Assembly: GCA_963695505.1 (NCBI GenBank)
Contig: CAVOGX010000014.1
Span: forward strand, 310,001-374,000
Direction of reading: 5' to 3'
DNA from: JACSRF01 sp963695505
GTDB taxonomy: Bacteria; Chloroflexota; Anaerolineae; Promineifilales; Promineifilaceae
DNA length: 64,000 bases
Translations under genes and position numbers: made by a program
The notes under the pieces: generated by a model
The model's input: only the letters and a program-made list of their open reading frames with translations
Databases searched by the model: none
Told to the model about the DNA's origin: nothing
In this document: positions 53,079 through 61,315 of the stretch, piece after piece
How the letters are laid out: the number at the start of each line of letters is the position of its first letter
Numbering within the stretch: position 1 is the stretch's first letter

Positions 53079-53793
53079 GGTTCCCCTTTACCAAAACGGC
53101 CGTGGCCACCAGCAGCAAGGCCAGTAAGCCCAAAATCGTCGGCTGCACGTTTTCCGGTGCTGCATAAGCGGTGTGCAGACGATACACCAGCGCATTACTT
53201 TCATCCAGCGTTACGTCCACCCCCAATTCGCCCCGCGCCTCCATCAGGAACGCCGAAATAGCCCACGACTCTTCCTCGTTGATGAAGCCTGGATTCCACC
53301 AAGGCATCGTTTGCAGGATAACCTGCTGCAATTCCGCCGCATTGTTCAGACGGGCCATATCCCCGGCTTTTGAAAGCGCCGGCACAACCTGCGGCAGCGC
53401 AAAGCCATTGTCCGGGTGATTTGAAGCGTGGCAGTGAGACTGCCAGCAGTTGCCGTCTTCCCCCCACTGCGCCCGCCATTCCGGCGTCAGCCCCTGCCCC
53501 CAATCGCCATGGCAGGCCATGCACACCTGGCGGTACTTTTCCTCTCCCAGCTCAATTTGTGACATAGTGGGTGATTCGGTGAATATTTCGCCGGTATTAG
53601 TTGACAGAAGCACGTATCCCTGGCTCTGCAAGCGCCCCTCGTAGCTGTCCAGGCTGTAAGCGGGTGTAATCTCTGGCGGCGCAGAGGCTGTACAGCTTAC
53701 CAGAAAGAGGCTCATCAGTATCATGCCCAAAACCCAAGCTCTATACGGAATTATGGGAATAGCGGCTCTGCGATTTTGAATTTGCACCTTCAT
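53071..53793 (-). CDS. Membrane-anchored cytochrome c of the bc operon
   Basis: 240 aa. The start is ATG 53793, with AGGAG 8 bp upstream. The lipobox LFLVSC follows a signal helix. One haem-binding CxxCH is clear (YRQVCMACHGDWGQGL), and a further NCWQSHCHASNHPDNG looks like a degenerate or second site. A C-terminal helix (TILGLLALLLVATAVLV) anchors the protein. It takes the place of cytochrome c1 as electron acceptor from the Rieske protein. First gene of the three-gene operon. Confidence 0.85.
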   Translation of the reverse strand: MKVQIQNRRAAIPIIPYRAWVLGMILMSLFLVSCTASAPPEITPAYSLDSYEGRLQSQGYVLLSTNTGEIFTESPTMSQIELGEEKYRQVCMACHGDWGQGLTPEWRAQWGEDGNCWQSHCHASNHPDNGFALPQVVPALSKAGDMARLNNAAELQQVILQTMPWWNPGFINEEESWAISAFLMEARGELGVDVTLDESNALVYRLHTAYAAPENVQPTILGLLALLLVATAVLVKGNRG

Positions 53794-53955
53794 TTTCCCG
53801 CTCCTGCGTACGGCTGCTCCTCTTCCCCGCCCATTGTCTGAGGAGTCGCAGGGGCAGTCCAGTGGCAAACGTCACAAACCTTGACGCAGAAAGTCATGAA
53901 ACTAAATTTAAGGCGGGAACAAATTCGAATCGCACACAATCAATGAGTGCCAGGG

Positions 53956-54327
53956 CTATTCTTCACCCCCTCGCAGCGTTTCGCGTATGCGCCGTTCCAG
54001 GCGATCCAGGTCCCAATGCCCCTGCTCGCGCACAATCGTACGCAGCATCGGGTCAATGTCTTGAACCGTTTCCAGGATGTCTACCAAAAGCTGAAACTGT
54101 TCATGGGCACGGGTGACCTCCTGGGGCTGGGTCACCATGTCGCGCAATATTGTACCTTCGGTGCGCGAAGCAACGCGGGGCTCGGCCACGCCTTCGACGT
54201 AAACCCACGTGCGCTGGCCCGGACCGCGCCCGTCCTCCTCATCAATGGGTTCCAGACCCACAATGCTGTCTGAGCGGAAGTATTTGCCATACCCCACTGC
54301 TACCATCAGACCCTTTTCTATGCGCAT
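53956..54327 (-). CDS. RemA-like (DUF370-like) small regulator
   Basis: 123 aa. The first 70 residues (MRIEKGLMVAVGYGKYFRSD, then IVGLEPIDEEDG and RTEGTILRDMV) resemble the RemA/DUF370 family, small DNA-binding proteins that control biofilm matrix genes in Bacillus. The C-terminal 50 residues are a charged helix (AHEQFQLLVDILETVQDIDP) not found in RemA. Family assignment is tentative. AAAGGAGC precedes the start. It is monocistronic. Confidence 0.48.
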   Translation of the reverse strand: MRIEKGLMVAVGYGKYFRSDSIVGLEPIDEEDGRGPGQRTWVYVEGVAEPRVASRTEGTILRDMVTQPQEVTRAHEQFQLLVDILETVQDIDPMLRTIVREQGHWDLDRLERRIRETLRGGEE

Positions 54328-54543
54328 GGAAAGCTCCTTTTTCTGCTATCAAGGACAATAATCCTATCACTGTCGTCATCATTCCTGGCCAAGGGAACTA
54401 AACTGCCAGCCAGCGTATTTACGCTTTAAAAAACAGTATAACATACGGCAAGGCAACGGCCGTTTCTCTTTACCTTCTCATCCTACATGCCGCCAATTTT
54501 GTTACAATCGAGCTAGAACAATCAATGTAATGGAGGAAACCTC

Positions 54544-54756
54544 ATGAAAATTAGTGCACGCAATGGATTAGACTGTACCGTGAAATCAATTACCGTCGGC
54601 GCAGTGAACACAGAAGTCGTGTTGACATTACCCGATGGGCAGGAAATTGTGTCCATCATCACCAAGCAGTCCGCCACAGCCCTGGGCCTGGAACCGGGGA
54701 AACAGGTTAAGGCTATCATTAAAGCGTCCAACGTTATGATTGGCATTGAGGCGTAA
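54544..54756 (+). CDS. Molbindin (Mop/TOBE domain) molybdate-binding protein
   Basis: 70 aa, a single TOBE domain: MKISARNGLDCTVKSITVGA, VNTEVVLTL, IITKQSATALGLEPGKQV and IIKASNVMIGIE are all diagnostic. Such proteins store molybdate or tungstate as hexamers. GGAGG lies 6-7 bp before ATG. It overlaps the downstream ORF by one base, but the real lipoprotein start is 24 bp later. It may share a molybdenum theme with the MoaD-like protein at 49802. Confidence 0.92.
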   Translation: MKISARNGLDCTVKSITVGAVNTEVVLTLPDGQEIVSIITKQSATALGLEPGKQVKAIIKASNVMIGIEA

Positions 54757-54779
54757 TGCTTCACGAACAGCGAGGAACT

Positions 54780-55181
54780 ATGCAAAGACGAATTTTATTC
54801 CTCATTGTGCTGCTGCTACTGGTAACGGGCTGCCAAGATGCAGCGGAAACGGCCGTTACCCCTACCCCAGAACTCCCTATTCAGCCCACCCGCGACCCTG
54901 CTTGCGCCTGGTTTGAATGCGGCACCTTGCACCAGGCCGCGCCGGCAGAGTGGACCAACGCCGCTGAAGAAAACCAGTTGGCTACGGCAGCCAGCTTCGC
55001 CGACGCCGTTTGGCCCCTTATGTTTGGCGCAGAGGTTGATATGGCGACAGCCCGCGAGCTTTTAGAATACCGCCTGTTCGCAGAGGGGATTCATGACTGC
55101 ATCAACACGAATCTCGCAGACGACCGTACCGTGGACGAAATCGGCGCCGAGTGTGCGCTGACTGTGCCTGTAGCTCGCTAG
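54780..55181 (+). CDS. Small secreted lipoprotein of unknown function
   Basis: 133 aa from ATG 54780, with GAGGAA 5 bp upstream. The signal ILFLIVLLLLVTGC has a clear lipobox, followed by a Thr/Pro linker encoded across an ACGGCCGT site. The mature part has Cys residues in DPACAWFECGTLHQAAP and HDCINTNLADDRTVDEIGAECAL, which may form disulfides. No family recognised. It is between the molbindin and the permease, in the same direction. Confidence 0.62.
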   Translation: MQRRILFLIVLLLLVTGCQDAAETAVTPTPELPIQPTRDPACAWFECGTLHQAAPAEWTNAAEENQLATAASFADAVWPLMFGAEVDMATARELLEYRLFAEGIHDCINTNLADDRTVDEIGAECALTVPVAR

Positions 55182-55197
55182 CTCTGTTAAATTACCT

Positions 55198-57413
55198 GTG
55201 ACCGAAGCCACAGCATCTGCAAACCGCACCCTCGGGCTTTTCCAGGCTACCAGCGTTGGCGTGGGCGCCATCGTGGGCGGCGGCATTTTGGCCTTGGCCG
55301 GCGTCGCCTTTGCCACGACCGGCCCCAGCGCCATTCTCGCTTTTGCCCTCAACGGCGTCATCGCCCTGCTTACCGCCCTCAGTTTTGCCGAAATGGCCGC
55401 CGCGTTCCCCGAATCGGGGGGCACGTACACCTTCGCCAAAAAGGTGATGACGGTGCGCGCCGCCTTTGCCGTGGGCTGGGTGGTCTGGTTTGCTTCCATT
55501 GTGGCTGCCGTGCTTTACGCTTTGGGTTTTGGCGCCTTTACACTGTACATTTTGCAGGCTTTGTGGCCCGCCGCTCCCGCCTGGCTGGCCAATCGCTGGG
55601 TAACCACGGGGCTGGCGCTATTGGCCACGGCCGTTTACGCTGTCTCCCTCGCCCGCGCAGCGGCGGTGGCGGGGCGTGGATAAACGTAGGCAAAGTGCTG
55701 GTTTTCGGCATCCTCATTGCCGGGGGATTGACCGCCCTCTTCGGCGCGCCCGCTGGCGTTGTGCGCGATGGCCTGCGCCCCTTCCTGGCCGCCGGGCTGG
55801 GGGGTCTGGTGCAGGCCATGGGCTACACCTTTATTGCCTTGCAAGGTTTTGACCTTATTGCCGCCGTGGCCGGGGAAATTCGCCAGCCAGAGCGCACTAT
55901 TCCCCGCGCCATGCTCATCTCCCTGAGCATTGCTCTATTCATTTACCTGCCGCTGCTGCTGGTGGTGAGCACCGTGGGTCTGCCCGGCCAGGACGTGCAG
56001 GCGGCTAGTGCGGCCCAGCCAGAAACTATCATTGCCGTGGCCGCCCAAAACTACCTGGGGGCTTTTGGCTACTGGCTGGTGCTGGTGGCCGGGGTCTTGT
56101 CCATGCTCTCAGCACTGCAGGCCAACCTGTACGCCGCCTCCCGCCTGGCCTTGACCATGGCCCGCGACCGCACCCTGCCCCACCGCCTGGAGCAGGTGGA
56201 TGCAAAACGGGGCACGCCGGTAACGGCCGTACTGGTTACCAGCGCCATCGTCATGATCCTGCTCCTCATCTTGCCCGACGTCGCTGCCGCGGGGGCTGCC
56301 TCCAGCCTCATCTTCCTTATCACCTTCGCCCTGGCCCACGTCGTCAGCATGTTGATGCGCCAGCGAGGCAACGGTCAGACCCGCACCTTTCGCACCCCTG
56401 CTTATCCTGCAATCCCCCTGATCGGCGTAACCGCCTGTGTGGGGTTGGCCGCTTTTCAAGGCGTGGCTGTACCGGCAGCGGGGTTCATCACTGCCTTGTG
56501 GCTGCTCTTTGGCGGCCTGCTCTTTCTGGCGCTCTTTGCCCGCCGCGCCGAAGCGGTTGACGCCGCCGCCGAAGCCCTGGACCCTGACCTACTGCGCCTG
56601 CGCGGGCGCAGCCCCCTTGTGCTAGTGCCCATTGCCAATCCGGCCAATGCGGCTTCTATGGTCTTTGTGGCCAATGCGCTGGCCCCGCCAAATGTGGGGC
56701 GCGTGCTGTTGCTTTCCATCGTCGCCTCGCCGGAGGAAGCCAGGACAGACTTAACCTCTCGCATCGACAATGCGCAGCGGGTACTGCAGCATTCCTTGCA
56801 AGCCGCGCTGGCCCGGGATTTGACTCCTGAGGCTTTAACAACCATCGCCCCCGAACCGTGGCTGGAGATTGCCCGCGTTGCCCAGGTGCATGATTGTGAG
56901 GGGCTGCTTTTAGGGTTGAGCCAGTTTACCGACGCGCAAACAGCGCCGCAGTTAGAACGTCTGGCCAGCCAGGTGAACAGCGACGTGATCGTGCTGCGCC
57001 CGCCCTTTACGGGCTGGGACGTCACGCAGGTGAAACGGGTGTTGGCCCCGGTGGGCGGGCAAGGTGCGCACGACGCACTGCGGGCCAGGCTGTTGTCGAG
57101 CCTATGGCGGACAGCACAGCCGGAAATTACCTTTTTACAGATGCTGCCTGAAGGAACGGAAACGGCCGTTCTGCAAAAAACCACTCGCGCCTTACAGCGC
57201 TATGCCCGCGAAGAAGTGCCGGGCAACCCCCAAGCCCAAGTCTTCTGCCATGCTGACGTGACTGAGGCTATTACGCAAGAAGCGCGCAACCACGATTTGG
57301 TGGTTCTGGGCTTTCAGCGCGTTGGGCGGCGGCAGCGCGTCTTTGGTGATATTACCCGCCGTGTTGCCCAAGAAACCAACTGCGCCATCATCTTAATCAG
57401 CCGGAAGAGTTAG
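55198..57413 (+). CDS. APC-type amino-acid permease fused to universal-stress domains, one frame break
   Basis: About 738 aa from GTG 55198. The N-terminal 420 residues are an APC-superfamily permease with some 12 helices; LGLFQATSVGVGAIVGGGIL is the first-helix signature and EMAAAFPESGGTYTFAKK follows. The frame changes near 55670, in a G-rich stretch before GGAWINVGKVLVFG. The C-terminal 300 residues hold two UspA-like segments (LVPIANPANAASMVFVANAL and KRVLAPVGGQGAHDALRARL to DLVVLGFQRVGRRQRVFGDI). USP tails probably bind nucleotide and tune transport. The substrate is unknown. Confidence 0.85.
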
Positions 57414-57462
57414 CGCCTCAGGCTCACCAGTTTCCTTTGCGCCGTGATTACGAACCCTTTCT

Positions 57463-59001
57463 TTAGCGCTGCTTGCCGCGGCGGTTTTGTTTCCGTTTGC
57501 GCCCCTTCGATTTCCCATCCCCCGATTTACGGGAGGTTGCTTCAGGCAATGGCGGTGGATTGTGAACTGCTTGCTGGTAATAATCGTCCAGCAGCATCGC
57601 CAGCAAATCCAGGCCTTCATCGCCTTCACTGAGACTTTTGGCCAGGGGCACAAACCGGGCCAGGCGTTCTGCTTGCAGCTTATCCCGGTTGCGCAGCTTG
57701 TTTTCCAGCAGCACGGTGGCCCGTTCAGCCACAATCGCTGCCACGTCTTCGTCACTGGGTAACGGCCGTTCCTGCAAATCTATGTCGTATCGTTGGGCAA
57801 TACGGCGCAGCTTGTTTCGCTCCACCACGTCCACCAGGGAAATGGCTTCACCGCTGGCCCCCGCTCGCCCGGTGCGCCCTGCCCGGTGAATGTACAACTC
57901 TACATCCTCCGGCGGCTCGTACTGGATAACGTGAGACAGTTCCGGAATGTCAATGCCCCGCGCAGCCACGTCTGTGGCCACCAAAAAACGCAGCCCTCCC
58001 CGGCGCAAGCGTGTAAGCACCTGTTCGCGTTCATTCTGCGAGAGGTCGGCGCTCAGTTCGTCTGCGTCGTAGCCAAAGCGCTGGAGCACAACCGTGACAT
58101 AATGGACTTTCGTCTTGGTGTTGCAAAAAATGATCGCTGATTCGGGGTTTTCGACCTCAATGAGCCGCACCAGGCTGCGGTCTTTGTCCATGCCCGGCAC
58201 GGTGTAAAAGATGTGTTCCGTTTCCACCACGTGGATGTTGTCGCTGCTCAGGCCCAAAAAGTCGGGTTTATGCAAAAATTGCTGGGCCAGGCTTTTAACT
58301 CGAGGGGGAAAGGTGGCTGAGAACATGTACCCTTCCACCCGGCGGTCGGGCAGGTAGCGCTGCACTTCGCGCATATCAGGGTAGAAGCCCATAGAGAGCA
58401 AGCGGTCAGCTTCGTCAAATACCAGGATTTGCAGCTTGTCCAGAGTGAGGGAGCGGCGCAGAAGGTGGTCGAGAATACGGCCCGGCGTGCCCACTACCAG
58501 GTGCGCCCCTTTGCGGAAGGCTTCAAGCTGTGCGCCATAGCCGACGCCACCATAAACGGCCGTTACTCGCACCCCGCTGTCTCCGGCTAATGTCATGGCG
58601 TCATTACTCACCTGTTGGGCTAATTCCCTGGTTGGAGCCAGCACCAGCGCCTGGCAGGCGTTGAGCAAGGGGTTGATTCGCTCCAAAATTGGCAAAACAA
58701 AGGCCCCTGTTTTACCGCTGCCAGTACGCGATTGCACCATCAGGTCGCGCCCAGCCATGATGTATGGCATTGTCTTTGCTTGCACTGGCATCAAGGACGT
58801 CCAGCCGGCACGGCGCATGGCATTCTTCCAGCCTTCAGGTAAATCCGCATACGCCACTTCGGGAAAATCGTCGCCCTGAGGGGCAGCATCTTCTGTAGCA
58901 GGCTGGTCTTCTTGCGGGCTATTCGCTGCGGGTAGGTTCTTGCTGTCCATTAGTGGAATTTCTGCCTGATCGTCGGCAGGTTGGGAATCTATGTGGTTCA
59001 T
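57463..59001 (-). CDS. DEAD-box ATP-dependent RNA helicase
   Basis: 512 aa from ATG 59001, with GGAG 7 bp upstream. All core motifs are present: Q-motif region MPVQAKT, SRTGSGKT (I), PTRELA (Ia), FDEADRLL (II), SATFP (III), FLVATDVAARGID (V) and IHRAGRTGRAG (VI). The acidic N-terminal 60 residues and the basic C-terminal tail (GDGKSKGRKRKQNRRGKQR) are flexible RNA-binding regions. It is divergent from a gene for an RRM protein across a 208-bp gap, suggesting joint control of RNA folding, for example in the cold or in ribosome assembly. Confidence 0.95.
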   Translation of the reverse strand: MNHIDSQPADDQAEIPLMDSKNLPAANSPQEDQPATEDAAPQGDDFPEVAYADLPEGWKNAMRRAGWTSLMPVQAKTMPYIMAGRDLMVQSRTGSGKTGAFVLPILERINPLLNACQALVLAPTRELAQQVSNDAMTLAGDSGVRVTAVYGGVGYGAQLEAFRKGAHLVVGTPGRILDHLLRRSLTLDKLQILVFDEADRLLSMGFYPDMREVQRYLPDRRVEGYMFSATFPPRVKSLAQQFLHKPDFLGLSSDNIHVVETEHIFYTVPGMDKDRSLVRLIEVENPESAIIFCNTKTKVHYVTVVLQRFGYDADELSADLSQNEREQVLTRLRRGGLRFLVATDVAARGIDIPELSHVIQYEPPEDVELYIHRAGRTGRAGASGEAISLVDVVERNKLRRIAQRYDIDLQERPLPSDEDVAAIVAERATVLLENKLRNRDKLQAERLARFVPLAKSLSEGDEGLDLLAMLLDDYYQQAVHNPPPLPEATSRKSGDGKSKGRKRKQNRRGKQR

Positions 59002-59209
59002 TTTGTGCTCCAATGTTGCATGTGTAGTGGCGATCATACATGTTTGCTGCAGGTGTCGCAAACGACCGCAAAATTTGATCGGCAAAATACCCCAATTTGT
59101 GGGCAAATTTAAAAAAATTGGTATGCTTCTGCTCACTTATTTTTTACCACATTTGTGCAGCCGCTGGCGGTCTGGCAAAGTGGAATTAACCTTTGGAGAG
59201 AGTGTCCAT

Positions 59210-59641
59210 TTGTCTAAGAAAGTATATGTAGGAAACCTGTCGTTTAATGCGACGGAGGAACAGGTGCGAGACCTGTTTGCAGAGTTCGGAACAGTTGAGT
59301 CTGTAGCCATGATCACGGACCGAGAAACGGGTCGTTTTCGGGGTTTTTGCTTTGTAGAAATGCCAGCAGCGGAAGCAGACGCCGCCATAGAAGCATTGGA
59401 TGGGCGCGATGTGGATGGCCGGAATTTGAAAGTAAATGAAGCCAGACCACGGGAAGAACGTTCAGGCGGTGGTGGTCGACGCGGCGGTGGTGGATATCGC
59501 AGCGGTGGTGGAAACCGTGGCAGCGGCGGCGGTGGATATCGCGGCGGCGGTGGAAACCGTGGCGGAAGCGGCGGAAACCGGCGGGACAGCAACCGGCGGG
59601 ATGATTTCGGGGGTAAAGACGAAGGCGGTAGCCGCTGGTAA
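59210..59641 (+). CDS. RRM RNA-binding protein with Gly/Arg-rich tail (copy 1)
   Basis: 143 aa. I chose TTG 59210 as start because the next paralogue has the same TTG and the same sequence context (GGAGA-AGTGT-CA-TTG), and the family usually begins (M)SKKVYVGNLSF. RNP2 is VYVGNL and RNP1 is RGFCFVEM. The tail from about residue 83 is made of GGGGYR/GGGNRG repeats, which bind RNA non-specifically and can phase-separate. Such proteins in Cyanobacteria are cold-induced. It is divergent from a DEAD-box helicase. Confidence 0.88.
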   Translation: MSKKVYVGNLSFNATEEQVRDLFAEFGTVESVAMITDRETGRFRGFCFVEMPAAEADAAIEALDGRDVDGRNLKVNEARPREERSGGGGRRGGGGYRSGGGNRGSGGGGYRGGGGNRGGSGGNRRDSNRRDDFGGKDEGGSRW

Positions 59642-59685
59642 GCATTGACTCCTGCTATCACTGTAGCCAATCATTCTAAATAGAG

Positions 59686-59727
59686 AAACGGCCGTTTAGC
59701 CACCAAACAGTGGGGAACGGCCGTTTT
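59686..59727 (+). terminator. Terminator-like hairpin made from two ACGGCCGT palindromes
   Basis: AAACGGCCGTT (59687 onward) and AACGGCCGTTTTT (59716 onward) can pair across an intervening 17-19 nt and end in a T5 tract. It lies 45 bp after the RRM gene stop. Confidence 0.7.
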
Positions 59728-59876
59728 TGCTTGCCAATTTGCCGCTTTTAAGCTGCCATTAGCTCCGTTTATTGGACAATTCCCCCGGATACAGGTAAGC
59801 TATTCTTGTCTGTTAGTCATACCAGTTTGTGCCCATAAGCTCAGACTCGGTTTTAGTTAGTGGAGAAAGTGTTCAC

Positions 59877-60242
59877 TTGTCGAAGAAAATTTACGTGGGA
59901 AATCTGTCGTTTCAAGCGACAGAAGCGCAGGTGCGAGACCTGTTTGCAGAGTATGGCGACGTTGAGTCTGTAGCATGGATTACCGATCGGGATTCGGGCC
60001 GGTTCCGTGGTTTTTGTTTTGTGGAAATGGAAGGATCTGCCGCTGATGCCGCGATTGCGGCTCTCGACGGCAAAGATATTGATGGGCGCAATTTACGCGT
60101 AAATGAAGCACGTCCGCGGGAAAATCGTGGGGGTGGTGGCCGCCGCGGCGGTGGCGGATATCGCGGTGGTGGTGGAAACCGGCGGGATGACTATAAGCCC
60201 AGGAATGATTTCCCTGACAGCGGGGGTGGCTCGCGCTGGTAA
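59877..60242 (+). CDS. RRM RNA-binding protein with Gly/Arg-rich tail (copy 2)
   Basis: 121 aa from TTG 59877, in the same context as copy 1 (GGAGAAAGTGTTCAC-TTG); a longer GTG start at 59829 is less likely. RNP2 is IYVGNL and RNP1 RGFCFVEM. Identity to copy 1 is high through residue 80 and lower in the tail, which is shorter (GGGGRRGGGGYRGGGGNRR). The two genes are a tandem duplication. The upstream gap contains no second promoter I can name, but the hairpin between them suggests separate transcripts. Confidence 0.88.
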   Translation: MSKKIYVGNLSFQATEAQVRDLFAEYGDVESVAWITDRDSGRFRGFCFVEMEGSAADAAIAALDGKDIDGRNLRVNEARPRENRGGGGRRGGGGYRGGGGNRRDDYKPRNDFPDSGGGSRW

Positions 60243-60267
60243 GTTGTTCAGATTGTAACGATAATTA

Positions 60268-60313
60268 AAACGGCCGTTTGGGTGAGAAATGCTTCACCCA
60301 AACGGCCGTTTTT
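60268..60313 (+). terminator. Perfect 19-bp terminator containing two ACGGCCGT palindromes
   Basis: AAAACGGCCGTTTGGGTGA and its exact complement enclose an 8-nt loop and are followed by T5. This is a strong rho-independent terminator after the second RRM gene, and it also faces the convergent META-domain gene. Confidence 0.9.
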
Positions 60314-60335
60314 TATGATTTAGGCCCTTTACTGA

Positions 60336-61166
60336 CTATTCAGATTGGGCTTGGGCCTGCATTGTTAGCAAATTATTTCCAGCAGCATCCGTCAGCGTTA
60401 GCGAGTCGCGGCTGATGGTATACCCGGCCACGTTTTGCAGCGCCGTCAGAAATTCCATCTCCCGTTGGTTACGCTCTTCCTCACACATCATCTTCGTAGA
60501 ACCTACCGGTCCCAGGGTTAACTTCCCGGCATCCGCTTCATAGCTGGCAAAGTAGCTGTTGCAGCCCGCAAAGCCAGTTACCTGCCCCTCGGCGAAAACG
60601 GCCGTAATCTCCCCATCAATCCACGTCGATACCACCGCCTCATTCTCCAGATCGGCGATACCGCTTAACACCCAATCTACCCCTTCCAACGTCTGGTTGA
60701 CTGGTAGCTGAAACTCCATATTTCCCTGGGTAGTGTGAATGGTCAAGGTTTCCGCGTCAACCGTAATGGATTCCGCTGCTTGCAGCATTTGCAAAATGGT
60801 TGCTTCCTGGTCCATCAGGCTCTCGCAAAACATTTCCGTGCTGCCCAGCATTCCCACAGCAAGTTCTGTTCCTTCCAGCGTGTAGCCGCCAAAGAAGCTG
60901 TTGCAGCCCGTGCTGCCGTTCAGGCCATCTGCGGTAAAAGAGAGCGTGGGCCGCGTTCCCGCAATGGGCGTTTGCAGCGCATCGGCCGGACCAAAGCTAA
61001 CCAGGTCCCAGTCCGTACCCACCAGGTCGATAGCTGGTATCGAGGGGGTTGGCTCTTCAGAGGCAGCCGGTTCGTTGCCCGCAGCCGTGCAAGCTGCCAG
61101 CACCAATGCGCCCAAAAGCGTGAGTAAAAAGAAAAAACGTTGCGTATTCATTCGTTGTATATTCAT
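60336..61166 (-). CDS. Lipoprotein with two META domains
   Basis: 276 aa; GAGGTG is 6-8 bp before ATG 61166. The signal ends at LVLAAC. Two META (HslJ-like) domains follow: residues about 45-145 (GSTGCNSFFGGYTLEGTELAV, shortened here) and 155-265 (FAGCNSYFASYEADAGKLTL, with SFT-like strands). The motif GCNSYFA plus MMCEEERNQRE is typical. HslJ is a heat-induced outer-membrane lipoprotein in E. coli linked to novobiocin resistance; the role here is unknown. Two-domain versions are common in Chloroflexota. Confidence 0.85.
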   Translation of the reverse strand: MNIQRMNTQRFFFLLTLLGALVLAACTAAGNEPAASEEPTPSIPAIDLVGTDWDLVSFGPADALQTPIAGTRPTLSFTADGLNGSTGCNSFFGGYTLEGTELAVGMLGSTEMFCESLMDQEATILQMLQAAESITVDAETLTIHTTQGNMEFQLPVNQTLEGVDWVLSGIADLENEAVVSTWIDGEITAVFAEGQVTGFAGCNSYFASYEADAGKLTLGPVGSTKMMCEEERNQREMEFLTALQNVAGYTISRDSLTLTDAAGNNLLTMQAQAQSE

Positions 61167-61315
61167 GATGGTTTCACCTCAAAATTTTATTAGCAGCTTT
61201 TTACGCTGCCTTTGTATTAACGCTGCATGTCTTCAAAAAGTTCCCGATTTCGCAGGGGAAACGGCCGTTTCCCGTACCATTGCCGTTTTTGCCCCCCACC
61301 CCACACTCAGCTAGA

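Noticed and set aside
58991..59209. An N-terminal extension of the first RRM protein
   Set aside because: It would overlap the divergent helicase start and add 73 residues absent from the paralogue and the family.
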